Assembly (NCBI GenBank): GCA_016794345.1
Contig: JAEUKE010000183.1
Location: 44,852 to 108,851, forward strand
Reading direction: 5' to 3'
Length of the DNA: 64,000 nt
Origin: Myxococcales bacterium
GTDB lineage: Bacteria > Myxococcota_A > Polyangia > Polyangiales > Polyangiaceae
The notes under the pieces were generated by a model. It was not told the DNA's origin and did not search any database. It saw only the letters and a list, made by a program, of their open reading frames with translations. Below, piece by piece: positions 34,883-42,524 of this stretch. The translations under genes and the position numbers were made by a program. Within the stretch, counting starts at the first letter, position 1. Each line of letters begins with the position of its first letter.

Positions 34883-36511
34883 TCAGAAGAGGAAGTCGGT
34901 CGACAGGAAGGTCGAGAGCCGCCGGCTCGCGATCTCGCTGACGAGCTCCTTGTTCTCCTCGCTGGTCGAGGCCGCGACGACGGTGCGGATCGAAAATGCC
35001 CGGAGCGCGTCGCTGACGCTGAGCGTCCCCTCGGCGCTGTCTTTGCGGCCGGTGAAGGGGAAGGTGTCGGGGCCGCGGCGGCACTGGCTGTTGAGGTTGA
35101 TGCGGGCGACCTGGTTCGCCAGCGCGTCGATGAGGCCGGCAACCCGGCGCGGGTCGCGGCCGAAGAGCGCGACCTGCTGGCCGTACGCGCTCGTTCGCAT
35201 GAACGCGCCGATCTCCGCCTCGTCGCGGTAGACGGCCACGGGCACGACCGGGCCGAACTGCTCGGTGTCCCAGAGCTTGGCGCTCGGCGTGATCGGGTAG
35301 ACCACGGCGGGCCGGAAGAACGTCTCGAGCGCACCGCCGCCCTTGCCGATGATCTGCGCGCCGTGCGCGACGGCGTCGTCGACGAGCGAGCGGAGGTAGG
35401 CCGGCTTGCCCGGCTCGGGGAGCGGCGTGAGCATGGCGCCGGCCTCCCAGGGCATCCCCGCGCGGAGCGCGTCGACCGCGGCGGCGAACCGGTCGACGAA
35501 CGCGTCGGCGAGCGACTCGTGCACGAACACGAGCTTGATGCCCGTGCAGCGCTGCCCGTTGAACGAGAGCGCGCCCGACACGCACTCGCGGACGGCTACG
35601 TCGAGGTCGGCGCAGGGCAAGACCACGGCGGGGTTCTTGGCCTCGAGCCCGGTGATGCTCCGGAGCCTGTTGGGGCGAGGGTGCTGCTTCTTGAGGATGT
35701 TGACGACGCGGCTCGTGCCGATGAACGCGAGCACGTCGACGTCGCCCGACTGCATGATCGGGCCGACGGTCTCGGGGCCGTCTCCGGCGATGACGTTGAC
35801 CACGCCGGGCGGGAAACACGACGCGAGGGCCTCGAGGAGCGGCAGGTGGCAGAGCGCGCCCAGCTTGGGCAGCTTGGAGACGACGGAGTTGCCCATCACC
35901 AGCGCCGGGATGAGCGTCGTGTAGGTCTCGTTGAGCGGGTAGTTGAAGGGGCCCATGCAGAGCACGACGCCCAGCGGCGAGCGGCGGACCATGCCGAGGA
36001 AGCCTTGCTCGAGGACGAAGCGGCTGGACGTGCGATCGAGCTCCTTCAGCGCCTCGACCGTGTCGCGCACGTAGACAACCGTGCGATCGAACTCGCTCTC
36101 GGCGTCCTTGCGGGTCTTGCCGATCTCCCACATCAGGAGGCGAACCACGTCCTCGCGCACGGCGCCCATCTTCGAGACGAAGTCCTCGAGCGCGCCGATG
36201 CGCCGCGCGACGCGCGCGGTGGCCCAGGGGCCGGCGCCGCCGTCCCACGCTGCCTTGGCGGCGGAGAGCGCCTCGAGCGAGGTCGCCCCGTCGAGCTGCG
36301 CGAGCTTCCCGACGACCGCCGCCTTCAGGCTGCCCGCGGCGTCACGCAAGCAGACGGGCGAGAGCACGTCGGCGGTCGGCCCGGACCAGGTGCGGACCTC
36401 GCCGCCGAGCAGGTAGCGCCCCGCCCACTTCGAGGTGTCGACGCGCGCGTTCTCGGGGATCTCGGACTCTGCGGGGAAACGGAGGAGCGGCTCGCCCATG
36501 GGGCGACTCAT
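34883..36511 (-). CDS. NAD(P)-dependent aldehyde dehydrogenase, GapN-like
   Basis: 542 residues from ATG 36511 (ATG 36499 is four codons in). The ALDH fold is complete: GPFNYPLNE, TGLEAKNPAVVL with the general-base Glu, and FNGQRCTGIK with the nucleophile Cys near residue 322. Length and pattern fit non-phosphorylating glyceraldehyde-3-phosphate-type (GapN) dehydrogenases, but the substrate pocket cannot be judged by eye; long-chain aldehydes are an alternative given the neighbouring TetR and fatty acid hydroxylase genes. It is transcribed away from the TetR gene, sharing an operator-like region at 36550-36583. Confidence 0.88.
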   Translation of the reverse strand: MSRPMGEPLLRFPAESEIPENARVDTSKWAGRYLLGGEVRTWSGPTADVLSPVCLRDAAGSLKAAVVGKLAQLDGATSLEALSAAKAAWDGGAGPWATARVARRIGALEDFVSKMGAVREDVVRLLMWEIGKTRKDAESEFDRTVVYVRDTVEALKELDRTSSRFVLEQGFLGMVRRSPLGVVLCMGPFNYPLNETYTTLIPALVMGNSVVSKLPKLGALCHLPLLEALASCFPPGVVNVIAGDGPETVGPIMQSGDVDVLAFIGTSRVVNILKKQHPRPNRLRSITGLEAKNPAVVLPCADLDVAVRECVSGALSFNGQRCTGIKLVFVHESLADAFVDRFAAAVDALRAGMPWEAGAMLTPLPEPGKPAYLRSLVDDAVAHGAQIIGKGGGALETFFRPAVVYPITPSAKLWDTEQFGPVVPVAVYRDEAEIGAFMRTSAYGQQVALFGRDPRRVAGLIDALANQVARINLNSQCRRGPDTFPFTGRKDSAEGTLSVSDALRAFSIRTVVAASTSEENKELVSEIASRRLSTFLSTDFLF

Positions 36512-36549
36512 AGATCCGACGCGTGACGACGGGGTGACTTGACAGAGAT

Positions 36550-36583
36550 GTGAATGAGGTTCACAGTTGTGAACGTGATTCAC
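36550..36583. promoter_or_regulatory. Twin inverted repeats, likely TetR operator
   Basis: Two copies of GTGAA-N5-TTCAC occur at 36550-36564 and 36569-36583, 19 bases centre to centre. A TTGACA -35-like element sits at 36539-36544. The repeats lie in the divergent region between the dehydrogenase and the TetR gene and overlap the first possible TetR start codon (36554), the usual autoregulatory geometry. The half-site GTGAA/TTCAC recalls fatty-acid TetR regulators such as DesT, which is suggestive only. Confidence 0.7.
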
Positions 36584-37294
36584 GGATTGCCGAGCGCCAC
36601 CAAGAAGTCGCCCCGCGCAGAGCGCCGTGAGGTGATGACGGACGCGCTCCTCGATCGCTCGATGGAGCTCATCGAAGAAGGCGGGCTCGACGCGCTCACG
36701 CTGCAGAAGGTGGCGCAGTCGCTCGGCTACGTGACGACCGCGGTCTACCGCTACTTCCCCTCGAAGGACGCGCTCGTCGCCGCGTTGCAGCGGCGGTCCA
36801 TCGGCGTCGTGCAGGCCCACTTCGAGCGCGAGCTCGCGCGTCGCATCGCCGCGGCGGACGGCGCCTCGCCGCCCACCCGCGCGCTCGCGGCGCTGCTCGC
36901 CGCCGCGGACATCTACCTCGGCCTGCCCCAGGCGGAGCCGCGCGCGTGGTACCTCGTCGCGCTCCTCCTCGGAGATCCGCGCCCTCTCCTCTCGGAGGAG
37001 GAGTCGCGACGCACGCTCCCCATCCTCGCGGAGCTCCTCGGCAGCGTGGAGGTGCTCTTCCGCGACGCCGCCCGCGAAGGCGCCCTGGAGGAGGGGCCTA
37101 CGGGCGAGCGCGTGCTCGGCTTCTGGGCCGCGCTCCACGGTGCGCTCTGCCTGGAGAAGGCGCGCCGCATCGTCCCCGCGCTCCCGACGGCCGCTTCGAT
37201 CGGGCGCGCTTCCGCGCGTTCGCTGCTCTCGAGCTGGGGCGCGACGCCCGCTCGGCTCGGCCACGCGCAACGAGCTTTGGAGAAAGGAAAGTAA
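36554..37294 (+). CDS. TetR-family transcriptional regulator
   Basis: Up to 246 residues from ATG 36554. A later start such as GTG 36575 or TTG 36587 is likely, because the ATG lies inside the operator repeats. The TetR helix-turn-helix is clear: ALLDRSMELIEEGGLDALTLQKVAQSLGYVTTAVYRYFPSKDALVAAL. The C-terminal ligand domain is Leu/Ala-rich. It starts the operon with the fatty acid hydroxylase gene (1-base gap) and faces the dehydrogenase gene; the two palindromes make it the obvious candidate regulator of both. Confidence 0.9.
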   Translation: MRFTVVNVIHGLPSATKKSPRAERREVMTDALLDRSMELIEEGGLDALTLQKVAQSLGYVTTAVYRYFPSKDALVAALQRRSIGVVQAHFERELARRIAAADGASPPTRALAALLAAADIYLGLPQAEPRAWYLVALLLGDPRPLLSEEESRRTLPILAELLGSVEVLFRDAAREGALEEGPTGERVLGFWAALHGALCLEKARRIVPALPTAASIGRASARSLLSSWGATPARLGHAQRALEKGK

Positions 37295-37295
37295 G

Positions 37296-37919
37296 ATGAG
37301 CTTTGCAGCACTGTGCGCCGGTGGCGCCGCCTGGACGGTCAGCGAGTACTTGATTCATCGCTTCATCGGGCACGGCAAGAAGCGGTCGATGCCGCCCACC
37401 TTGCTGGGGCGCATCTCGCCCGCGGGGTTGGCTTACGAGTTCAACCGCGAGCACCTCGCGCACCACGCGAACCCGAGCTACTTCGCCCCGACCTACCGCA
37501 AGGTGCTCGCGGCCGCGGTCGCGGTGCCCGCCGTCGCCGCCGTCGCGACGCCGCTCGTCGGCCCTCGCCGCGCGCTCGCCTTCGCCGCAGGCTTCGCGTC
37601 GGTCTACGCCGGCTACGAGGTGGTGCACCGCTTCATCCACGTGCGGCCGCCGCGCGGCCCCTACTCGCGCTGGGCGCGCCGCCACCACCTGCTTCACCAC
37701 CACAAGACGCCGCGCAACAACCACGGCGTGACGAGCCCGGTGTGGGACCTGGTCTTTCGCACGTACGATCCGGTGGAGCGCGTCCGCGTGCCGCGCCACG
37801 TCGCCCCGACCTGGATGGTCGGCGCGGACGGCGACGTGAAGCCCGAGTACGCGGACGACTACGAGATCGTCGGCAAGCCACGCCCGGGCGCAGCGCCGAG
37901 CATGACGGCGCAGGCGTGA
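37296..37919 (+). CDS. Fatty acid hydroxylase superfamily membrane protein
   Basis: 207 residues from ATG 37296, with AGAAAGGAAAG just upstream; the open frame to 37140 overlaps the regulator. Histidine boxes of the fatty acid hydroxylase/sterol desaturase superfamily are present in order: HRFIGH (HxxxH), HLAHH, HRFIH and HHLLHHH, which bind a di-iron centre. Hydrophobic helices between boxes 2 and 3 place it in the membrane. Enzymes of this type hydroxylate or desaturate lipid or carotenoid chains with O2; exact substrate unknown. Co-transcribed with the TetR gene and probably controlled by it. Confidence 0.85.
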   Translation: MSFAALCAGGAAWTVSEYLIHRFIGHGKKRSMPPTLLGRISPAGLAYEFNREHLAHHANPSYFAPTYRKVLAAAVAVPAVAAVATPLVGPRRALAFAAGFASVYAGYEVVHRFIHVRPPRGPYSRWARRHHLLHHHKTPRNNHGVTSPVWDLVFRTYDPVERVRVPRHVAPTWMVGADGDVKPEYADDYEIVGKPRPGAAPSMTAQA

Positions 37920-37923
37920 GCGA

Positions 37924-38916
37924 TCAGAGGCACGCGGCGTAGGGGCCGACGTAGTCCTCGAAGCGGCCCTTGAATGTCTCGCCGGGGGCGGGACGGATCT
38001 CCACGCCGTCGGCGGTGAAGTAGAGCTCCACCTCGGTCTGCACGTATTGCCCGTTGGGCGACACGGTGAGCTCCGCCGCGGGGCACTGCTCCTCCGAGAC
38101 GACCGAGGGCATCGCGAAGAACGGATCGATCGTGCGGACGAGCACCTGGTAGCGCGCGTCGTTCCCGTTGCGGCGGAAGAAGTCCACGTAGCGCGTCGTG
38201 AACGCCTCCTGTCCGGTGAAGCGGAAGTGGACCTGCGCGTCCACCTGCTTCCAGAGGTCGGCGTTGTCGTAGTCGGTCACGCCCTCCTCCCAGACGTCGA
38301 AGTAGAGGCCCGCGATGGCCGCGCGCTGGCGCGCCCACGTGTCGAACACGAAGCCGTTCTCGAGCGCGTTGCGGTTGAAGTCGCAGGGGCCGCCTTCACA
38401 CGTCCACCGGTTGATCACGCTGACCGTGTTGCCGGCCCAGCCGGGCTGGCCCACCGGCGCCGCGACGCTGAACTTGTAGTTGTTGCCGAAGTCCGAGTCG
38501 TATTCGTTGCAGCCCCAGACATTGGTGACCTGGAACCAGACCTCGAGCTTGCCCGCGCTGTCCGGCACGATGGTCGCCGGGCCCGCCGGTGCCATGAGGC
38601 CCGCCACGCTGACGGCGTGCACGTCCCCGCCGCCGACGCGGTAGAAGGCCGTGATGGCCCACTGGGGGGTGCCGTTCTGCTCGCCGCGGCAGCTCGGCAG
38701 GCGCGCCGGGTCGTACGCGATCTGGATGGGGTCGCCCGCGCGGAGCTTGCCCTGCACGGTCTCCGAGTAGTCCGCGCCGAAGACGATCTTCGCCTCGCCG
38801 AGGGCGCCTTCGGTCTCCTCCGTGTCCTCCTGCTCCAGCTCGCCGGGCTCTGCGGGAACGCAGGCCGACGCGAACGCGAGGAGGGAGACAGACCCGAGAA
38901 GCAGGAGGGACCGCAT
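37924..38916 (-). CDS. DUF6209-like lipoprotein
   Basis: 330 residues from ATG 38916, which opens a signal peptide ending AFASAC; the frame extends upstream to 38961 but that part overlaps the promoter. A short acidic linker follows. Two beta-rich halves are seen: residues about 40-160 (GKLRAGDPIQIAYDPARLPSCRG, WAITAFYRVGG, VWFQVTNVWGCNEYDSDFGNNY) and 180-330 (VHFRFTGQEAF, VQTEVELYFTADGVEI, FKGRFEDYVGPYAAC). This matches, as far as I recall, the myxobacterial DUF6209 type. Six or more Cys suggest disulfides. Secreted; function unknown. Confidence 0.72.
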   Translation of the reverse strand: MRSLLLLGSVSLLAFASACVPAEPGELEQEDTEETEGALGEAKIVFGADYSETVQGKLRAGDPIQIAYDPARLPSCRGEQNGTPQWAITAFYRVGGGDVHAVSVAGLMAPAGPATIVPDSAGKLEVWFQVTNVWGCNEYDSDFGNNYKFSVAAPVGQPGWAGNTVSVINRWTCEGGPCDFNRNALENGFVFDTWARQRAAIAGLYFDVWEEGVTDYDNADLWKQVDAQVHFRFTGQEAFTTRYVDFFRRNGNDARYQVLVRTIDPFFAMPSVVSEEQCPAAELTVSPNGQYVQTEVELYFTADGVEIRPAPGETFKGRFEDYVGPYAACL

Positions 38917-38925
38917 GGGTAGGAG

Positions 38926-38954
38926 CGTGTAGGTACGGTCCTCGTGGGTGTCAA
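38926..38954 (-). promoter_or_regulatory. Possible sigma-70-type promoter for the DUF6209-like gene
   Basis: Reading the minus strand, TTGACA (38954-38949), 17 bases, then TACACG (38931-38926). The predicted transcript would begin about 3 bases before the start codon, so the mRNA would be nearly leaderless. No ribosome site precedes the ATG, which agrees. Confidence 0.4.
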
Positions 38955-39071
38955 GCCACAACGTGACTCTTACCTGAGCTACGCCGGGGGTGGCGCGTGG
39001 GCCACCGCCTCGGCGCCGCGTGGGTCCGACCGGCGCCCCGGGGACCTTCGGTGTAAGGTGAGCCCGCTTCG

Positions 39072-40670
39072 ATGAGCGCGCCGGCCGAGCTCGGACCGTT
39101 CCAGATCCTCGAGCTCCTGGGCGAGGGCGGCAGCGGCGTGGTCTACGCGGCGCGCGGACCGGACGGGCGCGAGGTCGCGGTCAAGGTGCTCCGCGAGGAG
39201 CTGGGCCTCGAGCCCCGCGAGCTCACCCGCTTCGTGGAGGAGGCCGGGCGCATGCGTCGCGTGAGCCACCCCGGGATCGTGCCCGTCCTCGACGTCGGCA
39301 TGTTGCCGGACGGGCGGCCGTTCCTGGTGATGCCGCGCCTGCGCGGTCGTGCCCTCTCGGAGCGGCTCGCGAGCGCGGGGCCCTTCTCGCTGGAGCACGC
39401 GATGCGCCTCTTCGCCGGCGTCGCCGCGGCGCTCGGAGCCCTGCACGAGGCCGGGCTCGTTCACCGTGACGTGAAGCCCGAGAACGTCCTCTTCCTCGAG
39501 CAGGAGGACAGGCTCGTCCTGCTCGATCTGGGTATCGCGCGCGACGCCGACGCGATCGCGTCGACCACGACGCGCGCCGGGCTCATGCGAGGGACGCCAG
39601 CGTACATGGCGCCCGAGCGGATCTTCGGGCGGTCCGCCACCATTCGCAGCGACGTCTACGAGCTCGCGCTGCTCTTCTACCTGATGGTCGTCGGCAAGCT
39701 GCCCTGGGACGGCGAGGACCCGCGCGGTCGTATGAGCCCCAAGCACCCGATCGAGCGAGGTGTCTCGGTCCCGGGGCCGGTCGTGAACGTCCTCTTCGCG
39801 GCGCTCGACGTGGATTTCGACAGGCGCCCCGCCTCGGTGGCCGATCTCCTCGCGCAGCTCGAGGCGGCGCTCGCCCGCTCGCAGCACGAGTCGTCCGAGA
39901 CGGTCCGCGCGGGCTTCACGCCGCGCACGCCCGCGATCGTCGTCACGCCGCCCGCGCACGACCACGCGACCGATCCGTCGATCGCGCAGGCGCCCACTGT
40001 GATCTCGCCTCCGCGAGCGTTCCCACCGGCTCCCGCGCCCGGGACGACGCTGAGGAGCAGCGGGAGCGGCGCGACGCCACACGTCGTCGTCAGCGCGTCG
40101 GCGCCTCCGCCTCCGCGTCCGAGCGGCAGCCCCGTCGGTCTGCTCGCGGCAGGCGCGGTCATCGCGACCGGCGGCGCGATCGCGGGCGCGTTCGCCGTGG
40201 GCTACCTGCGCTCGGAGCGCTCCGCGGACGTCCGCCCACAGGTGACCGTCTCGGACGTGGAGACGATTCCCACGGCGGACGAGTCGACCCGGCCGGCGCC
40301 GAGCGCGCCTCCGAGCGCAGAGCCGAGCACGCCGCCGAGCGCGACGCCCAGCGCCGAGCCCGATGCCCCCGTCGCCCAGCCGACCGGCTCACCCTCCGCG
40401 AAGCCGGTCGCCAGCACGCCCAGCCCGAGCGCGACGACGACCTCCACCGCCGGCGCGCCGGGCGTCATGCCGGCCTCGTGTCGCAACCTGATCAACCTCA
40501 TGTGTGACCCGGCGTCCGGCGCGCGGCCCGAAGAGTGCACGGCGTGGAAGAGCAACGTGGCATCCTGGCAGCAGAAGCTGCCACCGAACGTGACGGCCGA
40601 GACCTGTCAGTCTGCGTTCGACACGAGCCAGAAGGGCCTCGCGATGCGGAGGGAATCGAAGAAGCCATGA
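39072..40670 (+). CDS. Hanks-type Ser/Thr protein kinase with membrane anchor
   Basis: 532 residues. Kinase domain about 8-270: glycine loop GEGGSG, Lys38 in VAVKVL, catalytic Asp133 in HRDVKPEN, and DLGIAR in place of DFG (a Leu variant seen in several active kinases). The activation segment ends YMAPER. A Pro/Ser/Ala-rich linker follows, one membrane helix near 357-375, then a long Pro/Ser tail and a Cys-containing end (CRNLINLMCDP, CTAWKSN). Its stop overlaps the start of the next gene (ATGA), so that protein is probably co-produced. Confidence 0.92.
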   Translation: MSAPAELGPFQILELLGEGGSGVVYAARGPDGREVAVKVLREELGLEPRELTRFVEEAGRMRRVSHPGIVPVLDVGMLPDGRPFLVMPRLRGRALSERLASAGPFSLEHAMRLFAGVAAALGALHEAGLVHRDVKPENVLFLEQEDRLVLLDLGIARDADAIASTTTRAGLMRGTPAYMAPERIFGRSATIRSDVYELALLFYLMVVGKLPWDGEDPRGRMSPKHPIERGVSVPGPVVNVLFAALDVDFDRRPASVADLLAQLEAALARSQHESSETVRAGFTPRTPAIVVTPPAHDHATDPSIAQAPTVISPPRAFPPAPAPGTTLRSSGSGATPHVVVSASAPPPPRPSGSPVGLLAAGAVIATGGAIAGAFAVGYLRSERSADVRPQVTVSDVETIPTADESTRPAPSAPPSAEPSTPPSATPSAEPDAPVAQPTGSPSAKPVASTPSPSATTTSTAGAPGVMPASCRNLINLMCDPASGARPEECTAWKSNVASWQQKLPPNVTAETCQSAFDTSQKGLAMRRESKKP

Positions 40671-41584
40671 CGCTGCGAATCGCTACCCACAACCTCCTCG
40701 ACTTCTTCGAGCCCGACGCCGAAATGCCGCCCGGCTGGCTCGCGGCGAAGCTCGCCTTCGTCGCCGCGGGTCTGCGCCGCGCGAACGCGGACGTGGTCGC
40801 GCTGCAAGAGGTCGGGTCGGAAGCGCTCGTCCGGCGCCTCGTCGAGTCGGAGGTGCCCGAGCTCGGGTACACACACGTCGCGTTCGCGCCCGGCGATCGG
40901 CGCGGGATCCGCTGCGCGATCCTGTCGCGCCTGCCCGTGCTCGAGACCCACGTTCACGCGGCCGCGAGCCTCCGGTTTCCGCGCTTCGTCGAGAGCGATC
41001 CCGAGCCGTTCGGCGAGCGCATCCCGCTGCGGCGGCCCCTCGTGCACGTGCGCGTCGACTCCTCGCTCGGGCCGGTGGACGTCATCACGCTGCACTTCAA
41101 GTCGAAGCTCGGCCGGCACATGCAGGACGCCTCCGGACAAGACGTGCTCGACACATCCGCGCGCGGCTACGCCGAGGCGCAGCTGCGCTCGCTCGTTCTG
41201 CGATCGGCCGAGGCGCTCTTCGTCCGAGGCCTGGTGGACGGCCTCTTGTCTGACGGGCACGACAAGCTCGTCGTCCTCGGCGACTACAACGACACGCTCG
41301 ACTCGCTCCCGGTGCAAATCGTCCGCGGCACCGGGCGAGATCTGGATCCTGCGCTCGTGCTCGAGCCCGCCGCCGCGCGCGTCCCCGAAGATCGCCGGTT
41401 CACCGCGCGACACGGCTCGACCCCGCAGATCATCGATCACGTGTTGCTCTCGCCCGCGCTCGCCGCGCGCTTGCACGCCTGCGAGATCTTCAACGAAGAG
41501 CTGCGCGATCACGGCCCGTACGATCCCGACGCGCCGCCGGCGACCGACTCGGATCACGCGCTGGTGCTCGCCGTCTTCGGCTGA
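40667..41584 (+). CDS. Endonuclease/exonuclease/phosphatase-family protein
   Basis: 305 residues from ATG 40667, overlapping the kinase stop by 4 bases. EEP-fold motifs: LRIATHNLLDFF at the N-terminus (Asn metal contact), ADVVALQEVG (catalytic Glu), VDVITLHFKSKLG, VVLGDYNDT (Asp/Asn pair) and TDSDHALVLAVFG (Asp-His). No signal peptide, so a cytoplasmic phosphodiesterase or nuclease. The coupling to a Ser/Thr kinase gene is unusual and may hint at a nucleotide or phospholipid second messenger, but this is inference. Confidence 0.88.
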   Translation: MTLRIATHNLLDFFEPDAEMPPGWLAAKLAFVAAGLRRANADVVALQEVGSEALVRRLVESEVPELGYTHVAFAPGDRRGIRCAILSRLPVLETHVHAAASLRFPRFVESDPEPFGERIPLRRPLVHVRVDSSLGPVDVITLHFKSKLGRHMQDASGQDVLDTSARGYAEAQLRSLVLRSAEALFVRGLVDGLLSDGHDKLVVLGDYNDTLDSLPVQIVRGTGRDLDPALVLEPAAARVPEDRRFTARHGSTPQIIDHVLLSPALAARLHACEIFNEELRDHGPYDPDAPPATDSDHALVLAVFG

Positions 41585-41590
41585 GGTCGC

Positions 41591-42370
41591 TCAGTTCCCG
41601 CCGCACACCGGGAACTGCTTCGTCCCCGGACGATCGACGTCGTCCCCGAGCGCAATGCCTTCGTCTTCGATCACGTGGCCGGCGACGTCCGTCACGCGGA
41701 GCTTGTACGGCCCGTCCCCGAGGCCGCCGTCGGCGATGAAGTAGTTGTAGTCCACCCGGCCGAGGCTCGCGTAGTTGCCCGCGCCGTCGGCGGCCTCGAG
41801 CTTGGCGATCGCGTAGGTGTGGTTGCGCATCTGGATCGCGGTCCAGTACGGGTTCGAGCCGTCTTTGAAGTGGTAGACCACCGGGCCCATCACGTCGCAC
41901 GCCACGTATTTCCACGAGATCGGCACGCGGCCGGCCGAGAGCTCGGCGATCCTCTCGAAGGCCTCCGGGCTGAGGTCGATGTCGCCCTGGGGGCACTCCG
42001 GGCACCGGTCGACGATGCGTACCTTGACGGTACCGTTAGGTCCGGTGATCTCCACACACGAGCCGCAGGCTGCGCTGTCGGCGTAGTCGGTGTGGTTCAT
42101 CGCGGCGACCATCAGGTCGTTCGGCGTCGCGGGGAACCCGCAGTTCCCCGAGCCGTCCGCGAAGTCGTAGTAGGTGCCCTCGCCGTCGTGGGCGGTGGCG
42201 TCGCCGTCGCAGCCCGGGTCGATCGGCGGGCCTCCGCCGCCGGGTCCGGTCGAGCTCCCAGCGCCCTGGCCCGAGGCGCCCTCGCCGTCTCCGCCGTCAC
42301 CGAAGCTCGAGTCGCCGCAGCCGAACGGACCGAGGGAGAGCACCGTGACGCAGGGGAAGAAAAGGCGCAT
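41591..42370 (-). CDS. Bacterial expansin lipoprotein
   Basis: 259 residues. Signal ending GPFGCGDS, then a Gly/Ser linker. Domain 1 (about 60-155) is a double-psi beta barrel with the expansin pattern GTYYDFADGSGNCGFP, MVAAMNHTDYADSAACGSC, VRIVDRCPECPQGDIDLSPEAF. Domain 2 (about 160-255) resembles CBM63 (VVYHFKDGSNPYWTAIQMRNH, YNYFIADGG). Such proteins loosen cellulose-rich plant walls without hydrolysis; the second domain binds cellulose. The lipoprotein anchor is less common than plain secretion. It is divergent from the VgrG cassette with a 154-base gap. Confidence 0.9.
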   Translation of the reverse strand: MRLFFPCVTVLSLGPFGCGDSSFGDGGDGEGASGQGAGSSTGPGGGGPPIDPGCDGDATAHDGEGTYYDFADGSGNCGFPATPNDLMVAAMNHTDYADSAACGSCVEITGPNGTVKVRIVDRCPECPQGDIDLSPEAFERIAELSAGRVPISWKYVACDVMGPVVYHFKDGSNPYWTAIQMRNHTYAIAKLEAADGAGNYASLGRVDYNYFIADGGLGDGPYKLRVTDVAGHVIEDEGIALGDDVDRPGTKQFPVCGGN

Positions 42371-42524
42371 CGGTCCATGCTACCAGCCCTCGCCGGCGCA
42401 TGGAGCCTCCGTTATCCATGATTAAGTCTCACAATTCGTAGGCCTGGCCGACATCTGTCCTTATCCAGGAGAGGCTGGAAAGTTACACTCGCCCTTCGGT
42501 TCATCGTCCGAAGGAGCACGCGGA
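42371..42524. promoter_or_regulatory. AT-richer divergent region upstream of the VgrG cassette
   Basis: 154 bases between the expansin and the 959-residue protein genes, with noticeably lower GC around 42410-42470. A weak sigma-70-like pair TTATCC (42461-42466) and TACACT (42484-42489), spaced 17 bases, points to the plus strand. AAGGAG at 42511-42516 is a good ribosome site 8 bases from TTG 42525. Confidence 0.45.
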
